Source of the DNA: an uncultured Anaerolineae bacterium
Lineage (GTDB): Bacteria > Chloroflexota > Anaerolineae > J036 > Brachytrichaceae
Assembly: GCA_938034415.1 (NCBI GenBank)
Contig: CALHLE010000008.1
Coordinates: 1 to 64,000 of the forward strand
DNA: 64,000 bases
Reading direction: 5' to 3'
Below, one piece after another: positions 8,535 to 20,267 of this stretch (positions are counted from its first letter, which is position 1; the number at the start of each line of letters is the position of its first letter). A program made the translations under genes and the position numbers. The notes under the pieces are model-generated. The model had not been told where the DNA came from, searched no databases, and was given only the letters and a program-made list of their open reading frames with translations.

Positions 8535-9362
8535 ATGCCCGTTGTCCCCATGAAGGCGCTCCTCGAAACGGGGGTGCACTTCGGCCATCGCACGAAGCGA
8601 TGGAATCCCAAGATGAAGCCGTATATCTTCACGGAAAGAAACGGCATTCACATCATTGACCTGCAGCAAACGATCGTCGCCATTGACACAGCCGCGGCGC
8701 TGATTCGCGATATTGTCGCGCGCGGCGGCACAGTTCTCTTCGTCGGCACCAAGCGCCAGGCGCAAGAGCCGATCATGACCCAGGCGCAACGCGCCGGCCA
8801 GCCTTACATCACCGAGCGCTTCCTGGGCGGCACGCTGACCAACTGGCGCACCATCAAATCTCGCCTCGATCGCTTGGCCGAGCTGGAGGCGATGCAGGAA
8901 CGCGGCGAGCTGGAGCGCTTCACGAAGAAGGAAGCGCTGTTGCTGACGCGCGAGATCGGACGGTTGAACCGGCGCATGGGCGGCATCAAAAACATGCGTC
9001 GGCTGCCCGATGCGCTGTTCGTGGTGGATGTCGGCCGCGAGGCCAACGCGGTCAAGGAAGCCAACCGGCTGGGCATCCCCGTCATCGCCATGGTGGACAC
9101 CAACTGCAACCCCGACGGCGTGGACTACGTGATCCCCTCAAACGATGACGCAATCCGCGCCATCAAGTTGATCGTCGAGGCGATGGCCAATGCGGCGCTA
9201 GAAGGCCTGGCGCTGCGCAAGGGCGCGGACGAGATCGAGGCCGTCGCTGGCGCTGAGGAGAAAGCTGCCGCCGTCGAAGACGCGCGCACCGATGAATTCG
9301 CGCTGGATGAGGAGACAATGTTGCGCTCGTTCGCCCCTGACCTGGAAGAAGACGAAGAATAA
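8535..9362 (+). CDS. rpsB: 30S ribosomal protein S2
   Basis: [41 protein letters not shown]. Confidence 0.98.
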   Translation: MPVVPMKALLETGVHFGHRTKRWNPKMKPYIFTERNGIHIIDLQQTIVAIDTAAALIRDIVARGGTVLFVGTKRQAQEPIMTQAQRAGQPYITERFLGGTLTNWRTIKSRLDRLAELEAMQERGELERFTKKEALLLTREIGRLNRRMGGIKNMRRLPDALFVVDVGREANAVKEANRLGIPVIAMVDTNCNPDGVDYVIPSNDDAIRAIKLIVEAMANAALEGLALRKGADEIEAVAGAEEKAAAVEDARTDEFALDEETMLRSFAPDLEEDEE

Positions 9363-9380
9363 AGATCGGAGTGAACGAAG

Positions 9381-9980
9381 ATGACAATCACAGCGGAGAT
9401 GGTGAAACAACTGCGCGAACAGACCGGCGCAGGCATGATGGATAGCAAGAAGGCCCTCGAGCAATTCGATGGCGATATGGCCAAGGCGGCTGCCTGGTTG
9501 AAGGAGAAGGGCCTGGCCACGGCGGCAAAGAAGGCGTCGCGCGAAGCCAAAGAGGGCATGATCGAGGTGTATTCGCACATGGGCGGCCGGCTGGCCGTGA
9601 TGGTCGAGGTGAACTGCGAGACGGACTTTGTGGCGCGCATGCCGGAGTTCCGCGAGTTAGCGCATGACCTGGCGCTGCAAATCGCGTCCGCCGCGCCGAC
9701 CTACGTGAAGAAGGAAGACGTGCCCGCCGAGGTCATCGCGGCGCAGACCGCCAAGTTCAAGGAGGATGCGATCGCCGAGGGCAAAAAGCCCGAGATCGCC
9801 GAGCGCATCGCCGCCGGACGCATGGAGAAGTTCTATCAAGACCACGTGCTCATGGAACAGGTCTTCGTCAAAGATGACAAGGTCAAGGTCAAAGACCTGA
9901 TTGCTGCCGCAATCGCAAAATGCGGCGAAAACATCCAAGTGCGAAGGTTCGTCCGGTATCAGCTCGGCGAAGAGAGCTGA
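9381..9980 (+). CDS. tsf: Translation elongation factor Ts
   Basis: [49 protein letters not shown]. Confidence 0.98.
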   Translation: MTITAEMVKQLREQTGAGMMDSKKALEQFDGDMAKAAAWLKEKGLATAAKKASREAKEGMIEVYSHMGGRLAVMVEVNCETDFVARMPEFRELAHDLALQIASAAPTYVKKEDVPAEVIAAQTAKFKEDAIAEGKKPEIAERIAAGRMEKFYQDHVLMEQVFVKDDKVKVKDLIAAAIAKCGENIQVRRFVRYQLGEES

Positions 9981-9987
9981 ACGATTG

Positions 9988-10015
9988 AAAAAGGGCATTT
10001 CAAATGCCCTTTTTA
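9988..10015 (+). terminator. Intrinsic terminator after tsf
   Basis: AAAAAGGGCATTTCAAATGCCCTTTTTAT hairpin plus T tract. Confidence 0.85.
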
Positions 10016-10074
10016 TTTGCAACGCGGCCGGCACGCTCGACGCGCAGGGCGCGGTGTGAAAGGAGGCAAGCGCT

Positions 10075-10797
10075 ATGAACGTCCCCAAATACAAACGCGT
10101 GTTGTTGAAGATCGGCGGCGAAGCCTTTGCTGGGCCGGGCGGCATGGGCATCGTGCCGCAATTGGCCGAGGAGGTGGCCGCTAAAGTCCGCGCTGTGCGG
10201 CAACTCGGCGTGCAAGTGGTGATCGTGCTCGGGGCGGGCAATTTCTGGCGCGGCAAGGACGGCATCGCCCACGGCATGGACCGCACCACGGCCGATCACA
10301 TCGGCATGCTCGCAACGGTCATGAACGCGCTTGCCCTGCGCGATGCGTTCGAGCGGCTGGGCACGGAAGCGCGGGTGCAGACGGCGATCGAGATACGCTC
10401 CGTGGCCGAGCCTTACATCCGCCTGCGCGCCATCCGGCACCTGGAGAAAGGGCGCGTGGTGATCATCGGCGCCGGCACCGGCAACCCCTACTTCACAACC
10501 GACACCGCCGGCGCGCTCCGCGCCGCCGAGACCAACTGCGACATCCTCATCAAAGCCACGAAGGTGGACGGCGTTTACAGCGCCGATCCGCACAAGGACG
10601 AAGGGGCGCAGCGCTATGAATTTATGACATACCTTGATGCGCTGAATCAAAAAGTCGGCGTGATGGACAGCACCGCCTTGACTTTATGCATGGAGAACAA
10701 CTTGCCCATCCTTGTTCTCAACCTCTGGCAGCCCAATAGCCTGGAGCGCGCCGTTCTGGGTGAGAAGATCGGCACGCTGATCACTTCGGGACGTTGA
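10075..10797 (+). CDS. pyrH: UMP kinase
   Basis: [15 protein letters not shown]..., [32 protein letters not shown]. Confidence 0.97.
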   Translation: MNVPKYKRVLLKIGGEAFAGPGGMGIVPQLAEEVAAKVRAVRQLGVQVVIVLGAGNFWRGKDGIAHGMDRTTADHIGMLATVMNALALRDAFERLGTEARVQTAIEIRSVAEPYIRLRAIRHLEKGRVVIIGAGTGNPYFTTDTAGALRAAETNCDILIKATKVDGVYSADPHKDEGAQRYEFMTYLDALNQKVGVMDSTALTLCMENNLPILVLNLWQPNSLERAVLGEKIGTLITSGR

Positions 10798-10912
10798 TGG
10801 TTTGAGCATAACTAGACTGCCAAAATCTACAACTGCGTCTGTGATAGCATTTTGTAGCGCCTCTGCGGATGTGTGCAGGGCGATTCAACTACAAAAGAAG
10901 GGGTACTCTGAA

Positions 10913-11479
10913 ATGGCCGACGAAATAAAAAGCGTCATCAAAGAGATTGAGAAGGAGATGGAACGCGCGATCCAGGCGATGGAAGTTGACTTTCAAGCGA
11001 TTCGCACCGGTCGGGCATCGCCGGCCCTGGTCGAGCGGATCCCTGTCGAGTACTACGGGGCCCAGGTGCCGCTCCAGCAGTTGGCCACGATCACCGTGCC
11101 GGAGGCGCAGGTGATTATGATCAAACCGTTCGATCCGACGACGCTGAAGATGATTGAGAAAGCGATCAGCGCTTCCGATGTCAAGCTTGTGCCGAACAAC
11201 GATGGCAAAGTGATCCGCTTAAACATCCCGCCGCTGACCGAGGAGCGGCGGCGCGACATCGTCAAGTTGGTGCATAAGCGCCTGGAAGAGGCTAAGGTTT
11301 CCATTCGCAACCACCGACGCGAAGGCATGGAGAAGTTGAAAGCGTTCGAGGAAAAAGAGCTGATCACCGAAGATGACCACAAACGCGGCAAACAAGAGTT
11401 GGAGAACCTGACCCATCGCTTCACTGCGCGGGCCGATGAACTCGGCGCGCGCAAGGAACGCGAAATCATGGAGCTGTGA
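10913..11479 (+). CDS. frr: Ribosome recycling factor
   Basis: MADEIKSVIKEIEKEMERAIQAMEVDFQAIRTGRASPALVERIPVEYYG; internal ATG preferred over the track start. Confidence 0.97.
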   Translation: MADEIKSVIKEIEKEMERAIQAMEVDFQAIRTGRASPALVERIPVEYYGAQVPLQQLATITVPEAQVIMIKPFDPTTLKMIEKAISASDVKLVPNNDGKVIRLNIPPLTEERRRDIVKLVHKRLEEAKVSIRNHRREGMEKLKAFEEKELITEDDHKRGKQELENLTHRFTARADELGARKEREIMEL

Positions 11480-11488
11480 CCAGCATCT

Positions 11489-12277
11489 ATGGCCCTATCC
11501 GTCGCAACCTTCAAGCGGTCTTTCACACAGAAAGCGCAGGACGTCGCTGCGCCCCAGGCGGGTGCGCAAACCGCAGCCGCGGCGCATGGCATCAAACACC
11601 TCGCCATCATCATGGACGGCAATGGCCGATGGGCCAAGCGCCGCAACTTGCCGCGCCTGGCCGGGCATAAGGCCGGCACAGATAATCTGCGTCGCATCTT
11701 GAGGGCATGTAAGGATCACGGCATCAAGATCGTGACCTTATATGCCTTCTCCACCGAGAACTGGCGCCGTCCCGAGGAGGAAGTGAACGGGTTGATGAAG
11801 CTCCTCGAGGCCTCGATTGAGAAAGAGCTGGACGCGCTGCACCAAGAAGGCGTGCAGATCCGGCACATCGGCCGCACCGACCGCATTCCCCCGGCGCTGC
11901 GCGAGAAGATCCGCTACGCCATTGCCTACACGCGCAACAATACGGAGCTAATCCTGAACGTGGCGATGAACTACGGCGGACGGGCCGAGATCGTGGACGC
12001 CGTGAGGCACATGTTGGCCGATGACCTCGATCCGAGCTGCGTGGACGAGGCCACGTTCAGCCGCTATCTCTACACCGCCGATCTGCCCGACCCCGATCTG
12101 ATCATCCGCACCAGCGGCGAATATCGCGTCAGCAACTTCCTGATCTGGCAGGGGGCGTATTCTGAGTATTACGTGACCGATGTGCTGTGGCCTGACTTTG
12201 ACGAGAAGGAGCTGCAAAAGGCCATTGAGCACTACCGCAGGCGCGAACGTCGTTTCGGCGGGCTCGTCGGCAAATAG
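11489..12277 (+). CDS. uppS: Isoprenyl transferase (undecaprenyl diphosphate synthase)
   Basis: [48 protein letters not shown]. Confidence 0.96.
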   Translation: MALSVATFKRSFTQKAQDVAAPQAGAQTAAAAHGIKHLAIIMDGNGRWAKRRNLPRLAGHKAGTDNLRRILRACKDHGIKIVTLYAFSTENWRRPEEEVNGLMKLLEASIEKELDALHQEGVQIRHIGRTDRIPPALREKIRYAIAYTRNNTELILNVAMNYGGRAEIVDAVRHMLADDLDPSCVDEATFSRYLYTADLPDPDLIIRTSGEYRVSNFLIWQGAYSEYYVTDVLWPDFDEKELQKAIEHYRRRERRFGGLVGK

Positions 12278-12313
12278 CGCGCCCGCCTTACACGTCCGTA
12301 TAGAATCCCTTCG

Positions 12314-13135
12314 TTGCAGACGTCGTCCAACGATCTCGCTGCGCGCCTGATCGGCGGCGCGGCTACCGTCATCATCGCCGTCGTCTTCGGCGCGCTGGGC
12401 GGATGGTGGTTCGCGCTGCTTGTTGCGGCCGTCATCGCCCGCGCGACGTTTGAGCTATGGCAATTGCTTAGGCGCGCTGGTTATCACGCATCGCTGGCCG
12501 TAGCGCTGGGCGCGGCAGCGGCAGCCTTCGCCGGCGTTCGCCTGCCCAGTTTGTTTGCCCTCATCCCGGCGCTGACGCTGGTGTTGCTCGCATCGCTGGC
12601 CTGGCAGTTGCAACGCGCCCAGACGCGCAACTTTGGCGATTGGGCGGTGAGCTTCGCCGGCGGGTTTTACCTCGGCTGGACGGGCGGCCACCTGGCTAAA
12701 CTGATCGTCCTGCCTCCCGATGGGCGCTGGTGGCTGGCGCTGACGCTGGCCACCCTGTGGTCGGCCGACAGCATGGCCTACGTTTTTGGGCGACTGCTCG
12801 GCAAGCACAAACTCGCGCCGACCATCAGCCCCGGCAAGACTTGGGAGGGTTATACCGCCGGCCTGATTGCCAGCACCCTCGCCGGCGTCATCCTCGGCTT
12901 GTTTGCGCCCTTTGGCGTGTCCGTCGGCGCCATCGCGGGCATCCTCGTTGGCGCGTTGAGTCCCCTGGGCGACCTGATCGAATCCATGATCAAGCGTCAG
13001 GCGCACGCGAAGGACTCCGGCAATGTGATCCCCGGACACGGCGGCGTGTTTGACCGGATAGACTCGCTGCTCTGGGCCGGCGTCGTGGTGACCTATGTTG
13101 CGGCGATTGCCTTGGGAACCTTCCAGCTCCCCTGA
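12314..13135 (+). CDS. cdsA: Phosphatidate cytidylyltransferase
   Basis: SADSMAYVFGRLLGKHKLAPTISPGKTWEG ... SPLGDLIESMIKRQAHAKDSGNVIPGHGGVFDRIDSLL signature; TTG start. Confidence 0.95.
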   Translation: MQTSSNDLAARLIGGAATVIIAVVFGALGGWWFALLVAAVIARATFELWQLLRRAGYHASLAVALGAAAAAFAGVRLPSLFALIPALTLVLLASLAWQLQRAQTRNFGDWAVSFAGGFYLGWTGGHLAKLIVLPPDGRWWLALTLATLWSADSMAYVFGRLLGKHKLAPTISPGKTWEGYTAGLIASTLAGVILGLFAPFGVSVGAIAGILVGALSPLGDLIESMIKRQAHAKDSGNVIPGHGGVFDRIDSLLWAGVVVTYVAAIALGTFQLP

Positions 13136-13164
13136 GCGACATTTCTAGGCGCTACAATCGTGGC

Positions 13165-13482
13165 ATGTGGACGCTGCTGGCGCTGTTGGGCATCTATGCC
13201 GGCACTTCGGCCTTGGGCACAAGCATTCGGCTGGGTTGGGTGAGCACGCGCGGCTGGCGATGGGCGCATCATGCGCTCTTCGCCCTGATCTGGCTTGCGC
13301 TGGGCGGCGCGGCGGCTTGGGGATTTGCGTTCGGCGCGCCCTGGCGATGGCCGTTGTTCATCGTCGCGCCGTTCCTGATACTGTTGCCGCGCTTCCGCCC
13401 GGGGTCGTCGGCGCATTGCTGGACGGCGACGGGCGGGCTGGTGGTGCTGGCCGGCCTGGTCGTTTGGGCGGCTGCCGCATAG
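13165..13482 (+). CDS. Small hypothetical membrane protein
   Basis: ORF with several hydrophobic segments, downstream of and co-oriented with cdsA. Confidence 0.45.
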   Translation: MWTLLALLGIYAGTSALGTSIRLGWVSTRGWRWAHHALFALIWLALGGAAAWGFAFGAPWRWPLFIVAPFLILLPRFRPGSSAHCWTATGGLVVLAGLVVWAAAA

Positions 13483-13571
13483 ATGCCTATCGCGCATTGC
13501 GCGACCATGACGCAGGAGCGTAAGGCGCGAATCGCGAACTGTTAAATCCCTAATCCCTAGACCTTAAACCG

Positions 13572-14411
13572 ATGGATCTACTGGAAGCCATCCGCAAGCG
13601 CAAGACGACCAACACGCCTTTTCGGCCGGAGCGCATCAGCGATGAGCACAAGCGGCTGTTGATCGAGGCCGCCTCGCGCGCGCCCTCGCACTTCAACAGT
13701 CAGCCCTGGCGCTTCATCGTGATCGAGGATCGCGAGCGCATCGCGCAGATTGCCGACATCGCCGGCGATTCGATGAAGCGGCTGATGGACGAGGGCGCGT
13801 TCGTGGCGCGCTACCGACGCTACTTCCGCTTCGACGCCGAGGAGTCTATGGCTACGGGCAGCGGCATCTATGTGGACAATGTGCCGGCGGCGCTCCGGCC
13901 GATGGTCAGGCTCGTCTTCTCCGAACAAGTCGGATCGCTGCTCAGCAAATTCGGTGCATCCACTATCTTAGGCAACGACCAGCGCAAAATCGTGCGCAGC
14001 GCGCCGATGCTGCTGGCGATCGCGCTGGACAGGCAAGAATATCGCCCCGGCGAGCTAAGCGGGCTTTACGCTTCAATCACGCTCGGTGCCGTGATTCAGA
14101 CGCTGTGGCTGGTCACGACGGCGCTGAATATCGGCATGCAGTTCATCAGCACGCCGCTGGAGGTGGCGGAGAACAAGGCGCGCATCGTCGCGCTGCTCAA
14201 GATCCCCGAGACGCATGAGCTGGTGGCGATATTCCGCATGGGCTACAAGGATCCGAGCGTCGCCCGCAACACGATTGACTGGACGAGCAACCAGCGCAAG
14301 CCGTTCACCGAACTGGCGCGCTACAACGACTGGGAGACTCCGCTGCCTGAGCCGTTTGCCTCGGCGCGCAGCCTGCTCTGGGGGGATGGGGGAGCGCCGG
14401 CGGAACCCTAG
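13572..14411 (+). CDS. Nitroreductase-family protein
   Basis: MDLLEAIRKRKTTNTPFRPERIS..., AASRAPSHFNSQPWRFIVI. Confidence 0.88.
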   Translation: MDLLEAIRKRKTTNTPFRPERISDEHKRLLIEAASRAPSHFNSQPWRFIVIEDRERIAQIADIAGDSMKRLMDEGAFVARYRRYFRFDAEESMATGSGIYVDNVPAALRPMVRLVFSEQVGSLLSKFGASTILGNDQRKIVRSAPMLLAIALDRQEYRPGELSGLYASITLGAVIQTLWLVTTALNIGMQFISTPLEVAENKARIVALLKIPETHELVAIFRMGYKDPSVARNTIDWTSNQRKPFTELARYNDWETPLPEPFASARSLLWGDGGAPAEP

Positions 14412-14462
14412 CGCAGCGCTCTAATCTGGTGCTTATGGGTTGCCGGTAGATTTAGGTTCCAA

Positions 14463-15137
14463 ATGGAACACATTCTCGTTATTGAAGACGACCCCGCCAT
14501 TCGCGACCTGTTGCGGCGCGGATTGACCTACGAAAATTACAAAGTGACGACGGCCAACGACGGCGCAAGCGGGCTGGCGGCAGCCCGCGATAATCCACCT
14601 GACCTCGTCATCCTCGATTGGATGATGCCCGGCTTGAATGGGCTAGAGGTGTGCATGCGGCTGCGCGCGGCGAGCAACGTCCCGATTTTGATGCTGACGG
14701 CGAAGGACTCAGTGCCGGATCGCGTGCTCGGCCTGGAGAGCGGCGCGGATGACTATCTGGTCAAACCGTTCGCCTTCCCCGAGCTGCTGGCGCGCGTGCA
14801 TGCCCTGCTGCGCCGCACTCAACCGAGCAGCAAGCCGGAGATTTTGAAGTATTCCGACCTGCAACTCGACACCGGCACGCGCCTGGCTAAGCGCGGCGAG
14901 CGGCAGTTCGAGCTGACGGCCAAAGAGTACGACCTGCTCGAATACCTGATGCGCAACCCGCGCCAAGTGCTGACGCGCGAGCAAATCCTGGATCGGGTCT
15001 GGGGTTACGACTTCGGCGGCGAGAGCAACGTGCTTGAGGTGTATATCCGCTACTTGCGCCAGAAGACCGAAGCCAACGGCGAGCCGCGGCTGATCCACAC
15101 CGTGCGCAGCGTCGGCTACGTGCTCAGGGAAGAGTAG
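14463..15137 (+). CDS. OmpR/PhoB-family response regulator
   Basis: Receiver ([45 protein letters not shown]) plus winged-helix ([26 protein letters not shown]). Confidence 0.95.
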   Translation: MEHILVIEDDPAIRDLLRRGLTYENYKVTTANDGASGLAAARDNPPDLVILDWMMPGLNGLEVCMRLRAASNVPILMLTAKDSVPDRVLGLESGADDYLVKPFAFPELLARVHALLRRTQPSSKPEILKYSDLQLDTGTRLAKRGERQFELTAKEYDLLEYLMRNPRQVLTREQILDRVWGYDFGGESNVLEVYIRYLRQKTEANGEPRLIHTVRSVGYVLREE

Positions 15138-15163
15138 GGCGCGTCGCGCGATAACCCTCCAGC

Positions 15164-16336
15164 CTACTTCCGCTGATCGATCGGCACGTAGTGCACGTTC
15201 AGCGGGCCGATGTATTCCGACTGCGGGCGGATGAGCACGTTGTCCTTGTATTGCTCGATCACGTGGGCGGCCCAGCCGGCGATGCGCGCGCAGGCGAACA
15301 TCGGCGTGAACAGGTCTATCGGGATGCCCGCGTAGTACAGCATCGAAGCGCTGTAGAAGTCCACGTTCGGATACAGTTCGCGATGGCGATGGACGGCCTC
15401 GACGACCTTGAGCGACATCTCGTAGTACTTGGGTCGTCCCACTTTGCGCCCCAGCTTCTCCGCCCACTTACTCAGGTGTTCTGAGCGTGGGTCGCCGCTC
15501 TTGTAGATGCGATGGCCGAAGCCCATGATCTTGCGTTTGGCGGCGAACATCGCGTCAATGTAGGCGTCCACGTTATCCGGCTCGCCGATTTCCAGCAGCA
15601 TGCGCATCGTGGCTTCGTTGGCGCCGCCGTGCAGTGGCCCTTTGAGTGATGCGAAGGCGCTCGATACGGCCGAGTGCAAATCGGCCTGCGTGCTGGCTAC
15701 CACGCGCGCGGTGAATGTGCTGGCGTTCATGCCATGGTCGGCCAGCAGGATGAAATACAGATTGATCGCTTGCACGAAGTCCGGATCAAGGTCCGACCCC
15801 AACATGTAGAGCGTGTTGGCCGCGTGGCTCAAGCGCGGGTTGGGCGCGATCGGCTCTTTGCCTTCGCGCAGGCGTTGGTAGGCGGCGCACAGCGTGGGGA
15901 GTTGGGCGATGAGCCGCACCGCTTTGCGCTGCGTGGCCTCGATGCTGATGTCTTCGATTTCGGGGTCGTAGAACGATAGGGCGGACACCGCCACCCGCAG
16001 CGCCTCCATGGGCACGGAATCGCGCGGCAGGCCGCGCAGCAAGTCATATACCGGCGCCGGCAACCACCGGTTGGCCACCAGGCGCGCGTTGAAGTCGGCC
16101 AGCTCCGAGCGGTTGGGCAGGTGGCCGTTCAACAACAGGAAGGCGACCTCTTCATAGCTCGCTTGCTCGGCCAATTCGTGGATGTTGATGCCGCGATAAA
16201 GCAAGGTGCTGTTTGGGCCGTCTACAGCGCTGATTTCCGTTTGAACAGCAACTACGCCGTCCAGCCCCTTCACGAAGGGTGGCTTAGCCGTCGTCGGGCT
16301 GTTGTTAGTTGTGGGGGAAGGGGATGCGTTGGTCAT
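15164..16336 (-). CDS. gltA: Citrate synthase
   Basis: LKGPLHGGANEATMRMLLEIGE, MGFGHRIYKSGDPRS, YYAGIPIDLFTPMFACARIAGWAAHVIEQ. Confidence 0.94.
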   Translation of the reverse strand: MTNASPSPTTNNSPTTAKPPFVKGLDGVVAVQTEISAVDGPNSTLLYRGINIHELAEQASYEEVAFLLLNGHLPNRSELADFNARLVANRWLPAPVYDLLRGLPRDSVPMEALRVAVSALSFYDPEIEDISIEATQRKAVRLIAQLPTLCAAYQRLREGKEPIAPNPRLSHAANTLYMLGSDLDPDFVQAINLYFILLADHGMNASTFTARVVASTQADLHSAVSSAFASLKGPLHGGANEATMRMLLEIGEPDNVDAYIDAMFAAKRKIMGFGHRIYKSGDPRSEHLSKWAEKLGRKVGRPKYYEMSLKVVEAVHRHRELYPNVDFYSASMLYYAGIPIDLFTPMFACARIAGWAAHVIEQYKDNVLIRPQSEYIGPLNVHYVPIDQRK

Positions 16337-17019
16337 GCTGAAATCCTATGCTTCTTCAGATTGGGCTTTTTGCGCTGCGCCGATGTCGGCGACGCGCTGT
16401 TCACCCATGCGTCTGAACGGTAATGGATTATAGAATCGAGTTCGGATTTACTCAGATCGCGCCACTGGCCGGGCGACAGGCCGGCGATCGTGATCGGTCC
16501 GATGGCGACGCGCACCAGCCGCAGCGTTGGCAGGCCGACGGCTGCGGTCATGTGGCGCACTTGGCGCTTCTTCCCTTCGCGCAGCACGATCTCGAGCCAG
16601 GCCGTCGGCCCGTGCGGGCTGACGGGCTTGCCGCGCGGCGGCAGATCGGGTTCGACGTCCAGCGCGCGCGCTTCGCAGGGCAGGGTGCGATAGCCCTTGA
16701 TCGTCACACCCTGCCTCAGTTGACGCAGTGCGGCTTCGGTGGGCGCCCCTTCGACCTGCACGTAGTAGGTCTTCGGCAGCTTGTAACGCGGGTCGGTGAG
16801 GCGATGGATGAGCGCGCCGTCGTCGCTCAAGATGAGCAACCCCTCGCTGTCGTAATCCAGCCGGCCGGCCGCATAGACCCCTTTAGGCAAACCGAACTCG
16901 CTCAGCGTGCGCTTGGGCGGCAGGTCGCTCGCCGCGCGGTCGGCGCGCCCAGGTTGCGCCTCGTGGGTGAATGACGACAGGACGCCAAAGGGCTTGAAGA
17001 AAGCGATGGCGCGAGACAT
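16333..17019 (-). CDS. RsuA/RluE-type pseudouridine synthase
   Basis: AAGRLDYDSEGLLILSDDGALIHRLTDPRYKLPKTYYVQVEG; EGKKRQVRHMTAAVGLPTLRLVRVAIG; ATGA overlap with gltA. Confidence 0.93.
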   Translation of the reverse strand: MSRAIAFFKPFGVLSSFTHEAQPGRADRAASDLPPKRTLSEFGLPKGVYAAGRLDYDSEGLLILSDDGALIHRLTDPRYKLPKTYYVQVEGAPTEAALRQLRQGVTIKGYRTLPCEARALDVEPDLPPRGKPVSPHGPTAWLEIVLREGKKRQVRHMTAAVGLPTLRLVRVAIGPITIAGLSPGQWRDLSKSELDSIIHYRSDAWVNSASPTSAQRKKPNLKKHRISA

Positions 17020-17042
17020 GCGTTTGGTATCATCTCCAAAGT

Positions 17043-17273
17043 ATGTCGGAAGTCAAGACTGCTCCTTCATCCGAAGGTGCGCACGCGCCAAAAATCATCG
17101 CCAAGTTCTTCGTTGACGGACAGGAAGTCGGCATGCTGGTTTTGAGTCCGAAGCAATTCAGCACCGGCAGCACGGGTTTCTTCGCCAACGGCAAGGTGTC
17201 GCTCGGCGATGACGCCGAGAAGGGCTACCAAGCGCAGGTGCAACTGGTGCGCATCGGCAGCAAGCTGAAGTAG
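17043..17273 (+). CDS. Small hypothetical protein
   Basis: 76-aa ORF upstream of the epimerase; plausible codon usage, no recognised domain. Confidence 0.5.
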   Translation: MSEVKTAPSSEGAHAPKIIAKFFVDGQEVGMLVLSPKQFSTGSTGFFANGKVSLGDDAEKGYQAQVQLVRIGSKLK

Positions 17274-17296
17274 CGATCGCGAGGAGCAGGCCAAGC

Positions 17297-18256
17297 ATGA
17301 GAATACTCGTCACCGGCGGAGCCGGATTCATCGGCTCGCATGTGTGCGACCGGCTGATTGCCGATGGCCATCACGTCATTGCGATGGACAATTTCATCAC
17401 CGGCTCGCGCAACAACATCGCGCATCTGATCGGCCATCCGCAATTTGAGTTCATCGAGTGCGACATTATCGAGTCGTGCTGGGTGCAGGGGGCGCTGGAT
17501 GCCGTGCTGAACCTCGCCTCGCCGGCCAGCCCAGTCGGTTACCTCGATAATCCCATCGAAACGATGCTGGCGGGTTCGCACGGCACGCACAACGCGCTGG
17601 AGTTGGCGCGGCGCAAGGGCGCGCGCTTCCTACAGGCCAGCACCAGCGAAGTCTACGGCGACCCGCTGGAGCATCCCCAACGCGAGACTTATTGGGGCAA
17701 CGTCAACCCAATCGGCGTGCGCTCGGTATACGATGAAGCCAAGCGTTTCGCCGAGGCGTTGACCATGGCCTATCATCGCAAATTCGGCGTGGCGACGCGC
17801 ATCGTGCGCATCTTCAACACCTATGGGCCGCGCATGGACATCGGCGATGGCCGGGTGGTGCCCAACTTCGTCGCTCAGGCCGTGCGCAACCAGCCGTTGA
17901 CCGTCTATGGCGATGGCAGCGCGACGCGCGCGTTTTGCTACGTCAGCGATTTGGTGGATGGCATGTTGCGCTTACTGTGGAGCGATGAGGTTGAGCCGGT
18001 GAACATCGGCAGCCCTCACGAGATGACCATCCTCGAATTCGCCCAGGCCGTGAAGGCGGCCGCCGGCCCGGAATGCACCAGCGAGATCGTGTTCTGCCAG
18101 CCGCGACAAGAGCGCATCGCCGACGATCCCCAACGCCGCCGACCGGATATCACCCGCGCCCGCGCCATCCTGGGATGGGAGCCCAAAGTCTCGTTGGAAG
18201 AAGGGCTGCGCAGGACGATAGACTACTTCCGCGCGTTGGCGCAACAGCCGACGTGA
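17297..18256 (+). CDS. NAD-dependent sugar-nucleotide epimerase/decarboxylase (UDP-glucuronate decarboxylase-like)
   Basis: [85 protein letters not shown]. Confidence 0.93.
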   Translation: MRILVTGGAGFIGSHVCDRLIADGHHVIAMDNFITGSRNNIAHLIGHPQFEFIECDIIESCWVQGALDAVLNLASPASPVGYLDNPIETMLAGSHGTHNALELARRKGARFLQASTSEVYGDPLEHPQRETYWGNVNPIGVRSVYDEAKRFAEALTMAYHRKFGVATRIVRIFNTYGPRMDIGDGRVVPNFVAQAVRNQPLTVYGDGSATRAFCYVSDLVDGMLRLLWSDEVEPVNIGSPHEMTILEFAQAVKAAAGPECTSEIVFCQPRQERIADDPQRRRPDITRARAILGWEPKVSLEEGLRRTIDYFRALAQQPT

Positions 18257-18266
18257 CGGCTGTTGC
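18241..18266. terminator. Perfect GC-rich stem-loop over the epimerase stop codon
   Basis: GCAACAGCCG-acgtga-CGGCTGTTGC (10-bp arms) in a convergent intergenic region; no T tract. Confidence 0.45.
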
Positions 18267-18319
18267 CGGCGGCCGACGAGTCCGTCGGCGACATCGCCTT
18301 CGGCGAGTCGCCGACCGAG

Positions 18320-19162
18320 TCACTTGCCCTGGCCTATCCCTACCTCGCGGATCTGCTCCTTGCCGCGCACGGCGTCCCAGATGCGGTTGATGCTCCACGC
18401 GCCCTGAATCAGCCGGGTGAATGACGCCAGGCGATAGGCCACCACGTCGTCGCGCAGCCGGTCTAGTTCTTCGGTCAACGCCTGCTCCATGCGCGCGGTG
18501 ATCTGCCGGGGATTAAGCGCCTCCGCGCCGTCTTCCTTGCGCACGACGAAGGGCTGCCCGACGCTGATAAAAGCGTCGGGCTTTTGCTCGCCGATGAACT
18601 CGTAGCGCAGGGCGATGGGATACAGCGCGCACGCGCCAACCTGCTGCGCCGTCTTGCTCGCGATGCGGCCGACACCCTGGTAGAACCTCAGCGGTCGCGC
18701 GTCGTTGGCGCGGATTTCGCCCTGTGGAAAGATCAGCAGGGCACGGGGCGCTGCGCCGCGACGCGTCGCGGCGGTCAGGAGGCTGACGGCGTAGTTCAGG
18801 CTCTCCACTGCGCTTCGCGGGTCGCGCCGGTTGACCGAGAACGCGCCGCACCAACGGAAGAAACTGTAACGCGAAAGCTGGATGTCCTCGACTATCACGT
18901 AGCCGTCCGTGCGCCAACATTCCTCGTTCAAAGCCATCACCAGGTGCGCGTCCCACCAAGCGCTGTGGTTGCCAAACATGATCAGCGGGGGAGAATCCGA
19001 TCCTGGCGGCGGCGCGGCCTGCCTCAGGTAGATGCGGTGAAATGCTGACTTCAGCGGCGCCTTAATCAAGAAGGCGTAGATCAGCCGGTTGAGCAAGGGG
19101 TTCTTGCGAGCTGTGAGCACGTCCAAAGCTATGGTACACGATTTGGATGAGCGCCGGTTCAT
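18320..19162 (-). CDS. PlsC-like 1-acyl-glycerol-3-phosphate acyltransferase family protein
   Basis: NHSAWWDAH (HX4D-type) block, LLIFPQGEIR (PEG-type) block. Confidence 0.82.
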   Translation of the reverse strand: MNRRSSKSCTIALDVLTARKNPLLNRLIYAFLIKAPLKSAFHRIYLRQAAPPPGSDSPPLIMFGNHSAWWDAHLVMALNEECWRTDGYVIVEDIQLSRYSFFRWCGAFSVNRRDPRSAVESLNYAVSLLTAATRRGAAPRALLIFPQGEIRANDARPLRFYQGVGRIASKTAQQVGACALYPIALRYEFIGEQKPDAFISVGQPFVVRKEDGAEALNPRQITARMEQALTEELDRLRDDVVAYRLASFTRLIQGAWSINRIWDAVRGKEQIREVGIGQGK

Positions 19163-19339
19163 GTGCGGGCAGCAGCCGCGCGGCGCAGACTGTGTCGGCG
19201 CGCTCAGCGGCGCTGCGCTAGAATCCGCAATGACACAGCAAATTGCGTAATGCAGCGTCGCGCGAAGACCCATGGTGGCGAGTAGCTGCTTTCACGCAAG
19301 TTGCAAACATCCCGTGCCAAGAAGAGAGGAGTTTCCAAC

Positions 19340-20224
19340 ATGAACAGACAGCGCATCATCGGATTGTTTGTCACAGCAACGATCGCCCTGTCCGCCTGCG
19401 CGGCCCCGCCGGCTGCACCTGCAGCGCCTGCGGCGCAGCAACCGACCACGACCTCCGGCTTGCCCGATCTGGGCGGCCGCGAGATCACCATCGCCATCGA
19501 AAACGCCTACATCCCGTTCAACTACATCCGGTTGGACAACGGCCAGGCCGAGGGCTGGGACTACGACGCCATCGCGGAGATTTGCAAGCGGCTGAATTGC
19601 AAGCCCGTGTTCCGGGAGATCGCCTGGGACGGCATGATCGCCGCCGTCGCCGCCGGCCAGTTCGATATGGCGGCTGACGGCATCACTATCACCGAAGAGC
19701 GCAAGCAAAGCGTGGATTTCTCCGACGGCTACATCAAGGTGGATCAGCGCCTGGTCGTCCGCGTGGATGAGGACCGCTTCAAGAGTGTCGAAGAGTTCAA
19801 GAACGGCAACTTCAAGCTGGCGACGCAGAAAGGCACAACCAACTATGCCGAGGGCGTCAAACTGGTCGGCGAAGCGCGTGTGATCGCGTTCGACGACTTC
19901 GGCTCGGCGGTGCAGGCGGTGATCTCTCAGGATGCTGACGCGGTTATCATCGACGACGTGGCCGGCCAAGGCTACGTGGGGGTGAATGCCGACAAACTCA
20001 AGCTGCTCGACGGCATCGTCAGCGAGGGCCAAGAGCTGGGCTTCATCTTCCCCAAGGGCAGCGACCTGGTCGGGCCGATCAACGCTGCGCTGAAGTCCAT
20101 GCGCGAAGACGGCACCTTGCAGCGCCTGCAGGACAAGTGGTTCCCGAAGGGCCGCCAGGTGATCGAATACGATCAGATTGGCCCAGGCGCCTATGGCGAC
20201 CCAACGCCGACGCCGCAGCCGTGA
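19340..20224 (+). CDS. Polar amino-acid ABC transporter substrate-binding lipoprotein
   Basis: Lipobox [11 protein letters not shown]_bac_3 pattern ([68 protein letters not shown]). Confidence 0.92.
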   Translation: MNRQRIIGLFVTATIALSACAAPPAAPAAPAAQQPTTTSGLPDLGGREITIAIENAYIPFNYIRLDNGQAEGWDYDAIAEICKRLNCKPVFREIAWDGMIAAVAAGQFDMAADGITITEERKQSVDFSDGYIKVDQRLVVRVDEDRFKSVEEFKNGNFKLATQKGTTNYAEGVKLVGEARVIAFDDFGSAVQAVISQDADAVIIDDVAGQGYVGVNADKLKLLDGIVSEGQELGFIFPKGSDLVGPINAALKSMREDGTLQRLQDKWFPKGRQVIEYDQIGPGAYGDPTPTPQP

Positions 20225-20267
20225 TGACCGAAGGGCACTTGCGCGATCGCTCGCATTGAGTACAACA

